DNA of 64,000 nucleotides from the NCBI GenBank assembly GCA_030248065.1, contig JASAMV010002125.1, positions 1 through 64,000 on the forward strand. Direction: 5' to 3'. Origin of the DNA: Rhynchonema sp. JSB1_4 (lineage: Eukaryota > Nematoda > Chromadorea > Monhysterida > Xyalidae). Every line of letters starts with the position of its first letter. Positions within the stretch are counted from its first letter, which is position 1. Made by a program: the position numbers and the translations under genes. The notes beneath the pieces are model-generated. The model was not told the origin of the DNA and made no database searches. It saw only the letters and a list, made by a program, of their open reading frames with translations. This document shows positions 1 through 13,200 of the stretch, piece by piece.

Positions 1-370
1 CAGAGTGTAGTATAGTGTTTGTGGGAATTAATTGAAAAATATTAGCAATAAAATTTCAATATTGTCCAATTGATGGTATAATTCAATTTCAATATCTAAA
101 GTGAGCCAGCCCTGACCACCGTAACGATAGTGCATAACGTCCATGATAACCACGCCGATGTGCTCATGCATGAATAGAATTTTGTGAAGGAAGCCACAGT
201 TCACATGTCAATTTCAATTGAAGACTCCAGTATGGTTGTCAAAGGTTATACACTACAGAAACGGAATGGGCAAAGTTACAAGCGAAGCGAGCATTGTGCA
301 AAACCGAGACCAGACTTCGTGCGGAAACGTCAAATGCGTGTGGAAAACGGCGGCCTGGGCTAATGGTTTT

Positions 371-477
371 GTCGTCAAATCATCTCATCAAAAAGTCGTC
401 GAACACATGGGCCCCAGATCAGCGCGAAAAGTAATACATGTGTTCGACGACTCTGTTTGACGAGATGATTTGACGAC
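371..477. repeat. Inverted repeat, arms about 40 nt
   Basis: 371-409 (GTCGTCAAATCATCTC... ending GAACACATG) is the reverse complement of 437-477 with a mismatch and a 2-base indel. The arms are separated by 27 bases. It would form a long hairpin or be a small palindromic element. Confidence 0.8.
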
Positions 478-1954
478 ATTACTATAAGCCAAGTTTTGAG
501 CATTTTATGGTTGACGAGTTTTGGAAGCAACAGTTGTGTTTGCCCGACACACAGGGTGTAGAATATGCAATTGTTGTGTCACAAACATTTGTTGTGCACT
601 TTATTGGGTACAACGCCGATTGTGGCTCAACTGATCTTGCTGCGGTTCCATCAACCCGTGGCGTTTTGCACTCTTCAACATTGACTGCTGGTTTCTCGTG
701 TGGTCTTGTTGGATGCGAGGTGCCAAAATGACTGAAAATTTTTAGCACGCACCAGGCACGTGAGGACGCTTGTATATACGCTTTGCGTGTTTTTCACGCT
801 TGTTGAAGGCAGACCGATGAACCCCGTATGGAACATCAGCCAGCCACGAGCATATTACAAACAACGCCAATAGGTCGGCTTTATTCGACTTTAGAACTCG
901 AAGTCATGGGGGTGATGCCACCGCTTTTTGTTGGAGCCTAAGAATCGTATCGCAACGAAATGCTGTTTGTCAACCATATTATCGCAATATCGCACGTGGT
1001 TGTATTAGTGTGGTGTAAAATTGAGTTAAAAATGACAGATCGGTCACAATGCGCTGGGGCCAAATTGTCACGATCGAGGTTCTGCATCTGCTGTATGCAC
1101 CTTATTCGGTGTATGCAGGTGCATTGGTGAAGTTTTGCAGAACAATAGGATTACGACAAACAACAGAGCTATACATATGTCACTCCGTGCAGTTCCAGCC
1201 CATGAAGTTATGTACATACCTATGTACCAAAAGTACCACAAGGTGCCCGTTTCCAATTACGGCTGTGGTCTGTTTTTGTAAGCGGCTGCCACTCACGCAC
1301 GTTAATGCGCGTAGTGCGCTGTGTGCAAGATAACACAAAACCATCATTTCGATCCGAACCCAGCAGTTACGCGACAATCTGGCCCCAAAATCAGCCTAAG
1401 GTCCAGGAACGCTTTGATCAGTGCAGGCCTAAAATATTCACAATTATAGCTGTGAATACCCGCCATGCCAATCATACAAGCGCACATCAACCAATCAATC
1501 AATTCTTCGATCACCATCCCTTGTTCCAATGTCCCTGTCCATCGTCATCCCGTTCATCCATATGCGCTGCCTCATTCAGCCATTGACGTTGTTCCTGCAA
1601 AGCACAAGATTGTCAAGTGGATAACGCAGCTTTTGTCACCCGTCTTTTATACACGTGTTCGCGTTGGCCGCAAATTCTGCTGTGCCGCGTATCTGGCAGA
1701 CACCCGCTTTGAAACATCGGTGTTCTCAGGGTGTGCAGCAAACGCAGTAGCACTAATCAATCGTTCAGGAGGGACTATTACGTTAGGCTGTGCGCACTTT
1801 GTAGTACAGGTATCCTGGATTGTCGGGATCGGGTTTGGCTTAGAGTTGACATTGATGTGGCATAAAATATTTTTGCCCATTGGCCACTGTCGTCAAGCAT
1901 CAGCCAGCCACTCGCGCACTGGCTGTCTAGCACATACGCGTGCTGATGCATGGA

Positions 1955-2060
1955 CACACGTGGCCAGCTGGCTGAGGTATGTATCACGGATGGGTGTATT
2001 AAAAGCATTTTGATGCCAAAGTCAAACTCAGATCCAAAAAGCCGACACCGACCACAGCTA
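1955..2060 (+). repeat. Dispersed repeat, second copy near 12536-12630
   Basis: Both copies share GCTGGCTGAGGT, CACGGAT(G/C)GGTGTA, ACATTTTGATG (AGCATTTTGATG here) and GCCGACCACA in the same order. The downstream copy lies in GGNBP2 intron 11. Class unknown. Confidence 0.5.
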
Positions 2061-2074
2061 ACCCGGATTCAAAC

Positions 2075-2423
2075 CAGTGACGTTATAGTTGGTCCGAGCA
2101 AGAAAGCTAGCTATGTACAAGCTAGCCGTTTACCCCAATTTGGGGGTATTGGTCCAAAAAACCGGGGTACAAAAATTGGTTGAAATTATGCCAAAATATA
2201 AACCTTAAAATGCGTGTTTTTGTGCATGTGTGAGCAAATCTGAGCGAATTTGACCATTTTGGCCTGGCCATTTTGGCACTAAAATCAACACTTTTTTGAC
2301 TTGATGACCGTAGCGCGAATGCTAGCTTAGCCAGTTTGGGGGTATTAGTTTGGAAGCAAGAAAGCTATGTACCTACCTAGCAGTTGGGGTGTTACCCCAT
2401 ACCCCAAGTACTGTACATCACTG
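2075..2423. mobile_element. hAT-like MITE, GCTAGCTTTCTTGC family
   Basis: It starts CAGTGACGTTATAGTTGG and ends GTACATCACTG. Inside are iterated AGCAAGAAAGCTAGCT motifs and the same core (GACCATTTTGGC..., ACTAAAATCAACAC) as the copies at 29298-29663 and 45113-45452, in the opposite orientation. No clear target duplication remains, so it is probably old. Confidence 0.65.
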
Positions 2424-3927
2424 ATGATTCCAGCATAGGTAGTGCACATAAGCGCCCCATGATTACCTTTTGAGATTATCGGCTTTCTTCTCACGTGTCC
2501 CCTTATGAAAAATACCCTATGATACAACCTCGCAATGGCCCGACCTTGTCCGATCGTTGTTCCAAGTCCTCCATGAACATGTTCATCAGCTCCTTGTATT
2601 CGCCGTGCGTGTTCTGCAACAAACAACTGGCTGCGAAAACCACGACACGCAGGTCAACAGTATCAAACATGAACCGTGGGGATTTTGACACCACAAACCT
2701 ATGCACACATTCCAGGTTTAGTATACGTACAATCTCCGTGCAGTGCAAATAGCGCAACCAGTAGCAAGATTGTTTGCACCACCGCGGTTCATTTTGAGCC
2801 CCACCGGATGGCTATACATGACTGCGGTGAGTAACCACGGCGGACTGCGGCTCTAGCGGTTCAAGAGGGGCACAGGTGTCTGGGCCCCCTTTGGTCAAAA
2901 TGGCTTTTGAAGGGGGCCACCATTTCGGAGAGAGGACCCCCATATAGCAGGATTTTCATTCTAATGCACATCAAGGGTCCAAAAATCGCGATACACTCAC
3001 TTCCAAAAGGTGCAAAATTTTGGCGCATGCTGATTTTTTGTGTGGTAATTTTTTCATTTCATGGGGTTTCTTGAAAGCATCATTTAGAGGGGCTCCATTT
3101 GGAAAACTCAGGTACCGGAAAACGCCAAGCGAATCCCCTGGGGGACTATGTTGGGATTCACTTCGAATTTGAGGTCTCAAATAATTTCTCCAATGAGCCC
3201 GCGCTTTGTTTTGGCATGTGACACGTGAATGAATATGTCTGAAAATGCGGCGGGGTTGTTCGAAATAACTTTCGAATTAGTTTCCAGTGTTGGTTTATTC
3301 GGGGGGAGCATATTTGGCATTCTCCGGTACGTCACTCCTTTGATTAGACCTTTACCAGCTGCAACTTTACGTATGAACGAAAATCGTTTCTTATGGTCAT
3401 TGAATCATCATCATCATCGATGTTTGCAACGTGAAATTTGGTATTATGGGACAGTGTGAGTCTACGCAGTTAGTCGGCATCACAACGTCCGCGTGATATT
3501 TATATCGTTATAACAATATTCGCTATAACGATATATTCGATACATTACGTCGTGTCCCGAAAACTCGCAATACTTAAGCTATTCGCTATAGCGATATTCG
3601 AGACAATCATTATGATGATAACAACGTCATAATAAACAATGATTTCCAAACACAAGAAAGCATGCGCGTCGTGCTGGATCACCTACTGTACGTAGTTTCT
3701 GTTTTTGCACTAGGTCTCCACTTATGTATGTATAAGTACTGAATTCGCTTTAACGATATATTCGTTATAACGATAATTTTCGTGTTGTCCCGTTGAGCTA
3801 CAGTAGTAGAACGACTAGTGACTGTATCAACAAACGATGGCAAATAAAATAGTCGCGCAGAGAGAGTGTTTAGTCCCGTTCAGATGCCGCTGGCAGTGAC
3901 GTAGGAGAGCGGGTGGGGTACAGGTGA

Positions 3928-4440
3928 GGTACCCCTCAGCCGTTTAAGGGGTACCGTACCCTGTCTGAGACCTCACAAGAAGGGAAAAGGAACCCTAAAT
4001 CGCAAGATTTTCACTCTCGAACAGTTCAAAAGTTAAAAAAATCGCGCGTTTCGCTCGTCAAATACACACATTTTTTACTGGGTTCTAGTGGTTTCGGGAA
4101 CAAAAAAGACATTTCGCGCATTACGCGCGCTTCTAATTGTTTGACTGATACGGGATTTAATCGGTACGGTGTCGAATTTGAACAAGCACCGTGGCGCGGG
4201 GCTGCCTCGGGCACAGTACCCCTCAGCCCGTCAGGGGTACCGTACCCCTCCCAGTAGTCACGAGAAGGAAAAAACCCGATATCGCAACAGATTTTAGCTC
4301 TCGAACGCTGCGCCCGCCAAATACAGGCACTCATTTTCACTGGTTTTGGTGGTTCCAGGAACAAAAAATGTCAAAATTTTCGCGGGCTACGCACACCTCA
4401 ACTGATTTGACTGATACATGGTTTGATAGATGCCGAGTTT
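3928..4440. repeat. Imperfect tandem pair, unit about 280 bp
   Basis: GTACCCCTCAG..GGGGTACCGTACCC, then AAATCGCAAGATTTT(C/A)(A/G)CTCTCGAAC and a stretch with CGCGC motifs, TTTGACTGATAC and a closing A/G-rich part, occurs at about 3928 and again at about 4208. The pattern (poly-purine iterons plus a CG palindrome) resembles the MITEs described elsewhere in the window, but no terminal repeats were found. Confidence 0.45.
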
Positions 4441-6149
4441 TGAACGAGCACTGAATAAAAGCGACGTTTCATAAATGGAACAAGCACGGGATAAAAATGA
4501 CCTTTCGTCCAGGTACCCCCTAAATTCAGACCTATACATACCTATGCCCCTGGCCGCTGGGATAACCGAATCGTCTCCGTATGTGCGATGTGATCCCCAC
4601 GTGAGAGGCCAGGAAAATTTTGCGTTTTCAAAAACTTTTGTGTGGCGCCTCCATTTCACTTAAAACGGCGTTTGCACTGCCAATTAAAGACTTTTTTCAA
4701 TGTTTCAAAAATTTTTTTTTGTGTTTTTCGAAAAAAACAGTGCTCTGATAAATAATTTTTTTTCAACCCTGGCCGTGAATCCAGCCAGTCTCGTCTTGTT
4801 TTCACGGACGAGCGATGTATACCTGGTCATCGTCGGTGCGAACGCACCAAATCGCCACGTGAGCATTTATAGGTGATAGCAAATGTTATATGAAACCCCT
4901 TGCTGCACACAGCACCATGCATTACCATTTTGGTCATGTCGCCATTGTCAACGTCGGTGTCAATTTTGGTGCACCCACTGGCAGCATTGTCCGGTTTATC
5001 GTCGTGCCAAGGCATGGTCGTTATTTGGAATTCGTTCGTTCGTTTCGATCGGATTTGACTCCGATTTAATGTGACAAGCAAAAAAAATCGTTCGACAAGT
5101 GGATAATAATGAATAAGGAAACGTTGCAGTGCGCCAGCAATAAACGGGGGTCGTTGGCGTAGGTGGAACCATGTCATCAGGCTGATTGGCTGCACTTTTT
5201 GAGGGCCGTACCTACCACGATGTCTTCATAGCATCCCGTCCCGGACAACTTTGCGTGTGAGCCTAAAACCTGACATCTGCCAGCCATGATATTATCTTCA
5301 AAAACGTACGCCGCTACGGAGTGAAGTGCCATGTTAATCGCACGCTTCTGTACATTCGACTGGTACCTAGGTAGCTGTGAAACATCACACAGAATGCATA
5401 CCCGATGCACCAGCACACAGAAACAAACGCATATTTGTACGTTATCAGATTCAGTCACCTGCTGATGCCTAATGATCAGTGCACTTTGTTGCAGTGCGCA
5501 ACGGTGCCACTTCAGCACCTTATACTTGTACATCCAAACTGTCAGCTGGGCAGGGAACTGCGCATGGTACGGTGAGGGCGGGTCAAACGCTTCGCTGTGA
5601 TATCGAAATATCCATTTTCCGTGCAAAATTGTGCCCAATTACATGCGCATTATCATGGCTCGCATGTGTGGGATGATATGACTTGTATAGTCCAACCACG
5701 AGCTCATGAGACGACTGTTTTTGAAGTTGGCTTGTGCGGATCCAATAATGTTCCGGTTCCACGTATTTCGGAAACGAAAGAAAGAGAAAAACGCACGTAT
5801 TTTGTAAAAACACGCTCTCCACCTCGGTGCGTAAATTCCCTTTTGACTGTGTTGAATAACGTTGCTGTTTGCGCAAGCACGTAACAAATTGAGGTGAGGT
5901 CAGCCAGCTGGAACTTGTCATCATCTCTCGCAGCCCAATCTCTTTCTGTTGCTTTTCGAAGCACGTATAACCGGAGCATTTTTGAATCCGGCCAGGCAAG
6001 CTTTAAAAAAGTCGTCTCATGAGTTCATGACTGGACTACACCGTGATCTGACATGACATGCTGCACAGCATGCGCGTGAAACTTGATGATGAATCTTGTC
6101 CGGTCTTTTCTTGGTTGCCACCTCACTTTACTGGTTCCGTATCTTTCTT

Positions 6150-6405
6150 TGGGCCAATGAGCCGTTTGGGCCACAGCACGTTTTGGGCCATGTTACTTTT
6201 CGGGTCAGGTACTTTTTGGGCCACGTTATATTTCGGACCACGTACCTTTTGGGCCACGTACCTTCTTGGACAGGCACCTTTTGGGCCATATATTTTTTGG
6301 CCCACGCGCGCATGGTGTATCTTTTGGGCCAGGTATGTATACGTTTTCGGCCAGGTACCTTTGGGCCACGTGTGCATGATGTACCGTATCATTTTAGGCC
6401 ACATG
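6150..6405 (+). repeat. Degenerate minisatellite, unit about 15 bp (TTTTGGGCCACGTACC)
   Basis: About fifteen copies of TTTTGGGCCA(C/G)GTAC(C/T) follow one another with small spacers. Further arrays lie at 8388-8460 and 16678-16830. Open frames through it (GTFWA/LGHV-type peptides) are translation artefacts of the repeat. Confidence 0.8.
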
Positions 6406-7825
6406 TTTATTTTTAGTCAAATGATCGCTTGCGCATATACAGCACTTTGGTTTAACGTGCATGTAATGTCAAAATAATGACGTGTACCTATGTACATAGA
6501 GTTTGTGTCTTAGTTGCGCTCACTTGCTCAAGATGACCTTATGCGCAAGTTTGAAGGCCGATTTTGATCACTGAGACACGCTCTCATATTCGATGTATAA
6601 GGTATAGGCAGCCCATCGGCTCATGGCACTTTTTACACGCACAGCGCATGCAGCAGCACACGCCATTTTCTAAACAAAACGTACACTTTGGGCGAATGTC
6701 ATACTTTGATGACCGCTTTTTAATTTATTCAGTTTTCATTTTCTGCTTCATATAACACTTCTCTGCACTGTTGCAAAATTTGAGGATGTTTCAACTCATG
6801 ACTGCAGAGAATAGAGGCATTCATTGATGGCAGTAATGTAGCGTGCAGCCTGTGTGTATTGAGTGCCATGAGCTGGCGGATTGCCTATCATTGCCACACG
6901 GGATCATGTGTATGTTCGGCTCGGCCGTTTGCTTACACGTCACTGCTTAATCGTATGCATCACCTTCAAGACACGGCCATTGGTCATGCAGCAATTGTCT
7001 GTCCAACAATGAAGCCTGTCTCTGCCCAGTATTCCCAGCCACTGCCGATTCAATAACATTTCTCAGGTGCACACCACGCCACCATAACACTCGTCTACGT
7101 CATCGATTGAAATGAACCAAGTTTTAAAATTGTTGCTGTGAAGTGGATCTGGGCAGTAAACACAAATGGGAATTGTTGCAAACCATATTTGGGAACGTGC
7201 TTCAGGTTCTTTTCAAGCAATCGCAAGTCTAACGCGAAGTCTACAAAGTTTGGGTTCCGGTAGCCGGTTCAACTCAGGCCAATTTTAAAATCGATGGTTT
7301 TCACGTGAATTTGGTCCGAATTGTACCGTGTTTGGGTTCAGGCATAGGATTAAGCAGCGATATGTAAGCGAATGGCCGAGCCGAACACACAAATGATCAC
7401 GGCAATGAAGTTACCTTATACATAGAATATGAGAGTTCCAGTAAATGCACGATACCTTGGGTAAGGACCAGGATCACGCCCACGGTACCCACACTATGTG
7501 GCGAACTAATCTGGCGTCGGTTGTGGGAAAGTTGCGCAACCGATGCCACATGCATTTTGGACCAAGATTCACGCCTTCCATCAAAAACATATGTGGGGCA
7601 CAGCTGTGTGTGGGTATCATTTGAGACAGTCATGTCAGAGCGACATACCCGTGTGCAGTGCTCGAACGGGATCCCGATCCGGAGGTTTTCAATCCCGATA
7701 AGACCCCGATCCCGATTAATATTGCGGATCCCAATCCCAACCCGGCATTTTTATCGGGTAATATTATATTATATAATATCGGGTATATTTATTTTTTAAT
7801 ATTAAATGGTCTCCATGTCGTTACT

Positions 7826-8465
7826 GTTTCTGTCAACTCTTTAGACCCTATTTGTTTTGTTGTTGAAACATTAATGGCTCCCAAAACGCTGGAAATAGAA
7901 AGTGCGTATAATTATCGATCGCCATCAACACACAAGCATAGACGTAGACGGCAGGTTAGTTGATGTTACATGAATGATAATATAAGGCTCGTGGGTAAAA
8001 ACCATTTGACGGCGCGGGATACATTTCAAGAGTTCTTATGGGTGCCAATTTTTGATCATGGTGTGATTTTTTGGGGTTTTCGTCTTGTCAGCTGACTTTG
8101 GGATCTGGAACGAAGCCAAACAATCTTCTCCTAGATTACTTTTAATTAGAAAATCTGTTCACTTGCAGTTGTTCGGGGTTAACTGCGGATTGTGATCCAA
8201 AGTAGATTGCGCGTTACAAAAACTGACTATCCAAAGGGATTCACTGTGAGCGATATCAAACTTAGTGATCGGATCGGACCGGTCCTCCTTGGTCACGTGA
8301 CTTTTTTGAATTAAGGATGTTAAAAAATTTTCCTGCCACTAATGAGTGTATATTGTGTTGTTCTGATTTCCATAATACATATATTTGGGCCCGGTACTTT
8401 TGGGCCACGCATTTTTTGGGTCATGTACTTTCTGGGCCAGGTAGAGTTTGGCCCATATCACCGAA
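7826..8465 (+). repeat. Dispersed repeat with copies at 16126-16835 and 17053-17320
   Basis: All three start TTTCTGTCAACTCTTTAGACCC and share GAAACATTAATGGCTCC, AACGCTGGAAATAGAAAG, CAAGCATAGACGTAGACG and GGTAAAAACC in order. The first two continue through ATCGGATC(G/C)GACCGG and end in the GGGCCACGTAC array. No coding capacity is seen. Probably a non-autonomous transposon family. Confidence 0.7.
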
Positions 8466-8587
8466 AAGTTGTTTTGTAATAATTATTTTATTAATCAGAT
8501 AAGCGAAAGGGAAAACAACAGTAATAATAATGGTAACAGCTGTATATATCGAGCAATACAAACAGAAATCAACAGTAGTATACTAAA

Positions 8588-8841
8588 TTTCTAATTTCGT
8601 TGCCTCATGTATTTTTACAGACGCAGGAAAACTCCCGTTCGAAGTCGAAGCAGGCAATAAGCTCAACACACAGTCAAAAGCCACGCAGCTGACACACACA
8701 GCTTGTGCGACTGAAACATTCGAAACGCACACGAGCCAGCTGCGTGGCTTGTTGACAGTGTGTTGAGCTTGTTGCCTGCTTCGACTTCGAACGGGAGTTT
8801 TCCTGCGTCTGTAAAAATACATGAGGCAACGAAATTAGAAA
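8588..8841. repeat. Long inverted repeat, arms about 105 nt, loop about 45 nt
   Basis: 8588-8691 (TTTCTAATTTCGTTGCCTCA ... CACGCAGCTG) pairs with 8737-8841 with only a few mismatches. It could be a foldback element, a hairpin RNA source or a cruciform. Confidence 0.85.
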
Positions 8842-10231
8842 CTTACTATACCAGAAAACACCAAAAACCAATCAATAAAATCACTCAAAATCTATATCGA
8901 CCAAAAATGGAACCATCTCCGTATGAATGATAGGCACACGACTGTGACAAAAAGAGAAAGAACAAAAACCGCGTAATGACAATTAGAACATGAAAAAAAC
9001 GCAAAGCCAGCAATTTCCATACACAGTAATAAATGACGCTTGACCAACATAAATAATAATAATAATAATACAGTGACCAACGATCGATATTGCAAGATAC
9101 ACGCGCATTCGTACTGGCTGGGTTATTCACATGATAAGGATATGTATGTAGGCACAATGGAAACACACAGTCAATTTGAAATCAACAGATAAAAATCTTG
9201 GAAGCACGAAATCACCATCAAAATAGCACAATACGTATATAATCGACATCGACATAACTACATAAATACAAGCCCATCACGTTCAGTGGATTAGGCAAAC
9301 AGGTGGAAACACCGCGAGCTATGATGCGACACGGTACATAAAGCCGTTGTTGCATCACCTAATGCGTGGTTGGTAGGTAGAAATAACGAACGTAAAATTT
9401 TGTTTTGCGCTCGGCTAATTCACGGAACCTGGAGAGATTTGATATCAAATTCATTAGTAGTTGAGGCACAACGCAGGAACCCCCAGCAGCCACCATCACA
9501 TGTGTGCCACCGGTACCGCTTCACATTGGTCCACATATGCGACGAAACAACTTTGTGAAAATAATGGGAGACACATGTAATGTTTACTGGCGCCAACCAC
9601 GTGAGACGGCAAGTGACATATGTGGTCAACCAAAGTCGTCAACCGAAGCAGTTCGGGGTGATCGCTGGGAATAGCATAATACATTGGATTCGGAGTGAGT
9701 TGAGGACGATCTGCATCGACTGACTCCACGGCGGCAATCCGTTGTAATAAATAAAAGTAGAGACAAAAATTTTAGAATCTAGTATACCATCGATATTTAA
9801 TGCATTAAGATTATGGTTTGCTCGCTCATAAATATGAACACAAGTCCATTAAAAATGAGAGACAAAAAATACCACCGTAGCACATTGCATTAAAAAATTT
9901 TTTCGGGACGAATGAAAAAACGTTACACACGATTAAAAATCGAATCATCTGCCGAAGAAAATTACATTCGCATCGCATTTGCGAGCTCTGAGCAAAGACA
10001 CCGTGTAAGTTGAGAACCAAATCACCAATTTCAGAAGGGCACAGCTGATAACAGAACAAACAGAAATCATTCGTATGATCAAAATATATAGAATTCTTAA
10101 AGAATCGAAATATGCAGATAAATGGCGCGCGGCGCTACTACCATATATACGAAAGGAGACACTAAAATACATAACGCCCACAACAGTTGTTGGGGACACA
10201 AAATCTCAATAAATACCCACACATACGCAAT

Positions 10232-13200
10232 CTATCGTGCAGCCAGTCGTGATTGCATCGCATGGAACTTCTCCCAAACGCGTTCGCGCAGCTGCCGTCG
10301 CTGTTCGAGCACGCTGTGCTTGTTCTCTTCCATCCATTCGATCACCGATTCAGAAATGTGCGGCGAACCGACCGTCGGCGGATGCTGCAACACGAAACAT
10401 TTTTGTGTTGGCTCGGTATTTATTTCAAAACAGGCGCAATACGCAAGCGCTATTTGACCGCAAATTGACAGGTTTTGGGCACAATTTTAAAAGTAAAATG
10501 TAAACAGCCTTGTGCGTGCAAGTCCACAGTGCAGTCTGCGTCTAAGTGCCAAATTTTCGGGTGGGAAAGTTCGAGATTGGCTGATCCCAGGAACATCAAC
10601 CAGGCCAGGCTACGATCATACAAGCTATTGACTAGCGATTAGCTGTCCAAAAACTACTTTTACGCTGGTCAAAGTAAGAAATATTGAAGTATCCTTAATT
10701 CAAGTCACGTGAACACTGCAGGTCCGACTAAACACGAGGGCACGGAGGCAACCTAATGTTAAATGGAGCCCAAATTCATGATCATCACAACAACCCTGTT
10801 CGCTGTTGATTACCTGCACGAACACTTGGTGTTTCTCGTCGGCGCATCGTTTCGTTTCGTCGTTCTCCACAATTTGGTCAAGTGATTCGAACGCAATCGC
10901 CTTCGTTGGCCCTGAAGTGAACATTTCAACTTGTGCAACTGATCCGAAAATACGCACGACTGAAGATTTGGGCAAAACATGCAGCCGACAGCAGTACGAC
11001 TGTGTCAACGGTTGGACCACCTTGGCGTAAAGGCAATTGTTGTGTGCGCCGTATTCTGAGACAGAGCGCAGTGCACTAATTTCAAGGTACATGTAGCACA
11101 ATGAAGGTTGTTCCACACAGTGTTGTGGCAGACAAATGGTCGCAAGGTACCCTTGCGGCGGGGCGGATGGATCCAGATGGTTGCAAAGTACCCGCTACCT
11201 AGCCTCCGGAAGGTTGCCTAGTCAAACCCGACCCCAGCAAAGTGCAAACCCGCCGAAAGTTGACAACAGAATGAAGACCGCCGTACCCTGTCTGCGCGGT
11301 GATTCAGCGGCGGCGGCAGCAGTTGCAGGGACATGATTGGTGTTCGGTGACGCGTCACGTGACGACTCATAGCCGAGGTCGGACGGTGTCGTCGATGTGA
11401 CACTCCAATTCGTCAGCACACTCGGCGACTTGCGTGTGCTCGTCTGCAAATGGCAATCGATCGTTTTTCAAACGCACAGGTCAGACCGCAGCAAAAAAGG
11501 CGCGTGACGGCCAACGTGATGTTCACATGTGATCTCGCAAAGACAGTACCAGTTCAAAGCGCCTGATATCGTTTTTGTTTGCAAACCTCGCCTAGGTAAT
11601 AAAGGTCGATTTATACTTCCGGAAAGTACAAGTCAAAATCCGGAGATGTCACTACCACGCAGTGCCCGGCAAGGCAGTGACTGCTTGTAGTGATTGCCTG
11701 CTCTGCTCTGTCCATTGGCCGCTGCCTGCCGTCTGCTGTTCTTGCTTTGTTGATGAGTTAACAGAATGGGCAGTCACAAATTCCTAACTGCTACTGCCAG
11801 GCAGTCAGAGTATAATCCGACCTTAACACCAAGCAGTGCGCTTACCGCAGCAAACACGTTCTATCATTAACAGCAATGTCCTGTTGTTGAGCAAAAAAAG
11901 CAAAGAGAGCAAAAACACTTGAACAAATGCAATTGGCGCGCACCGATGTGGACGATATGCTGTCAATCTCATCCTCGTCATCTGCCCGCTGATTGGCTGC
12001 GGCGGCGGCGGCGCTGTGACCAATAAGCGTGCTCGTGTCAGCAGCCAATCGGCGTGCAGCGCGTCTGATGCGTCGATGTGGGTACACGGGTGACATCAGA
12101 TGCAGCGATGATGGACTCATCGGTTGCGACGACGCGCTCAGCTCTGTAATTACAGTCACTATTCGTCATAGTGATACAATTCGACTCGACGTGTCCCCTA
12201 CAACAAATAGTGACAGCAGAATAAATTTGTTGGGCAGTGTCAAACATACTTACATACTTTGTCAGACTTTATGCGTTGAGGATACTTGAGAAAAATATCG
12301 CTTTTTCGTCTGAGAACAACGTTGAACTTGGAGAGTTGACTGATACAACGGAACAGATGATACGATATGATGGCCTGGCTGGTACGCACTTTGACGGCTT
12401 GCTGTTGTCGCGGACTTGGACTTTTCATCAACTATTTCTGCTCATTACACCCTGTTATGAAGTAGTAGCCCGTCACTTGCGCACCGGTTGAATAACACAC
12501 ACGCGTGTTCTGCTGCACATGCACACAAGGCGCGCTGGCTGAGGTTTCACGGATCGGGTGTACGTATTATGTAAAAACATTTTGATGGCAAGCACAAGTC
12601 AAACCTGATGCCGACCACACCCGTCCCAGGAGGGATCCGGCAATGTGGGGCGTCAGCCCTCACAGTGTAGGAGTAGGGTGTCGGTTTTTTGGACCCGACG
12701 TCCGACACCCGCCATTTACATTTACAGTTCAAGTCACCAACCATGTTATGAGAAAAACCTTCCTCAAAATATATGTTCGACCCAAGTTTCCATCAAAAAG
12801 CGTGGGTGTCCGTTTTCTTCAAAATCCTTTTATTTGAGTAAATACAGCCATGTTTCATCAAATGAGCCAAATGACCTGTTTTTGCTCCAAAAATGCGACG
12901 TCGGGTATTTTTTTTAAACTGTCGCTGCCGGCTTTCAAACCTTTTTTTAAACTGTCGGTCCGGATGTACAAAAAAACTAAATGAAACACTGCTATACACT
13001 CACTTTCATTTCTACTGCAGGGGCATCGGGCTATTTGAAAGTGTAGCTGTCCGGTACGCGCCGGATCCCGATGCCTACCCAGAAGGACGCCATCAAATTG
13101 TGCATGTCCCCACACCAACCGTGTGCATTCAGCGACGGTGACAGACTGCGTCGCGGATGCCTGTTGTCCGATTTGTGCCGCGATGGTGTGAGCGTGCGGC

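Larger units (their letters stand above)
1..2074. other. No recognisable gene
   Basis: The longest open frame (1465-2013, plus, 182 codons) has no recognisable domain, no coding-like composition and partly overlaps a dispersed repeat (about 1960-2060, similar to 12536-12630). A hairpin occurs at 371-477. I see no exon structure that I can support. Confidence 0.5.
2424..10231. other. No recognisable gene; dispersed repeats
   Basis: No exon with homology was found on either strand. Contents: a tandem pair at 3928-4440, GGGCCACGTACC arrays at 6150-6400 and 8388-8460, a repeat at 7826-8140, a CCCGATCC-rich end at 7655-7735, and a hairpin at 8588-8841. The stretch from about 8850 is A/T-rich and is probably the 3' flank of GGNBP2. 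Confidence 0.5.

Noticed and set aside
1465..2013. 182-codon plus-strand ORF
   Set aside because: No recognisable domain, composition not coding-like, and it overlaps a dispersed repeat that is non-coding at 12536-12630.
6058..6477. Long ORFs on both strands rich in G, F, W and H
   Set aside because: They are translations of the TTTTGGGCCACGTACC minisatellite in several frames.
7397..7633. Minus-strand ORF with a hydrophobic stretch (VGTVGVILVLTQGIVHLLEL)
   Set aside because: A membrane-like segment with a possible donor, but no partner exons, no homology that I recognise and no supporting context.
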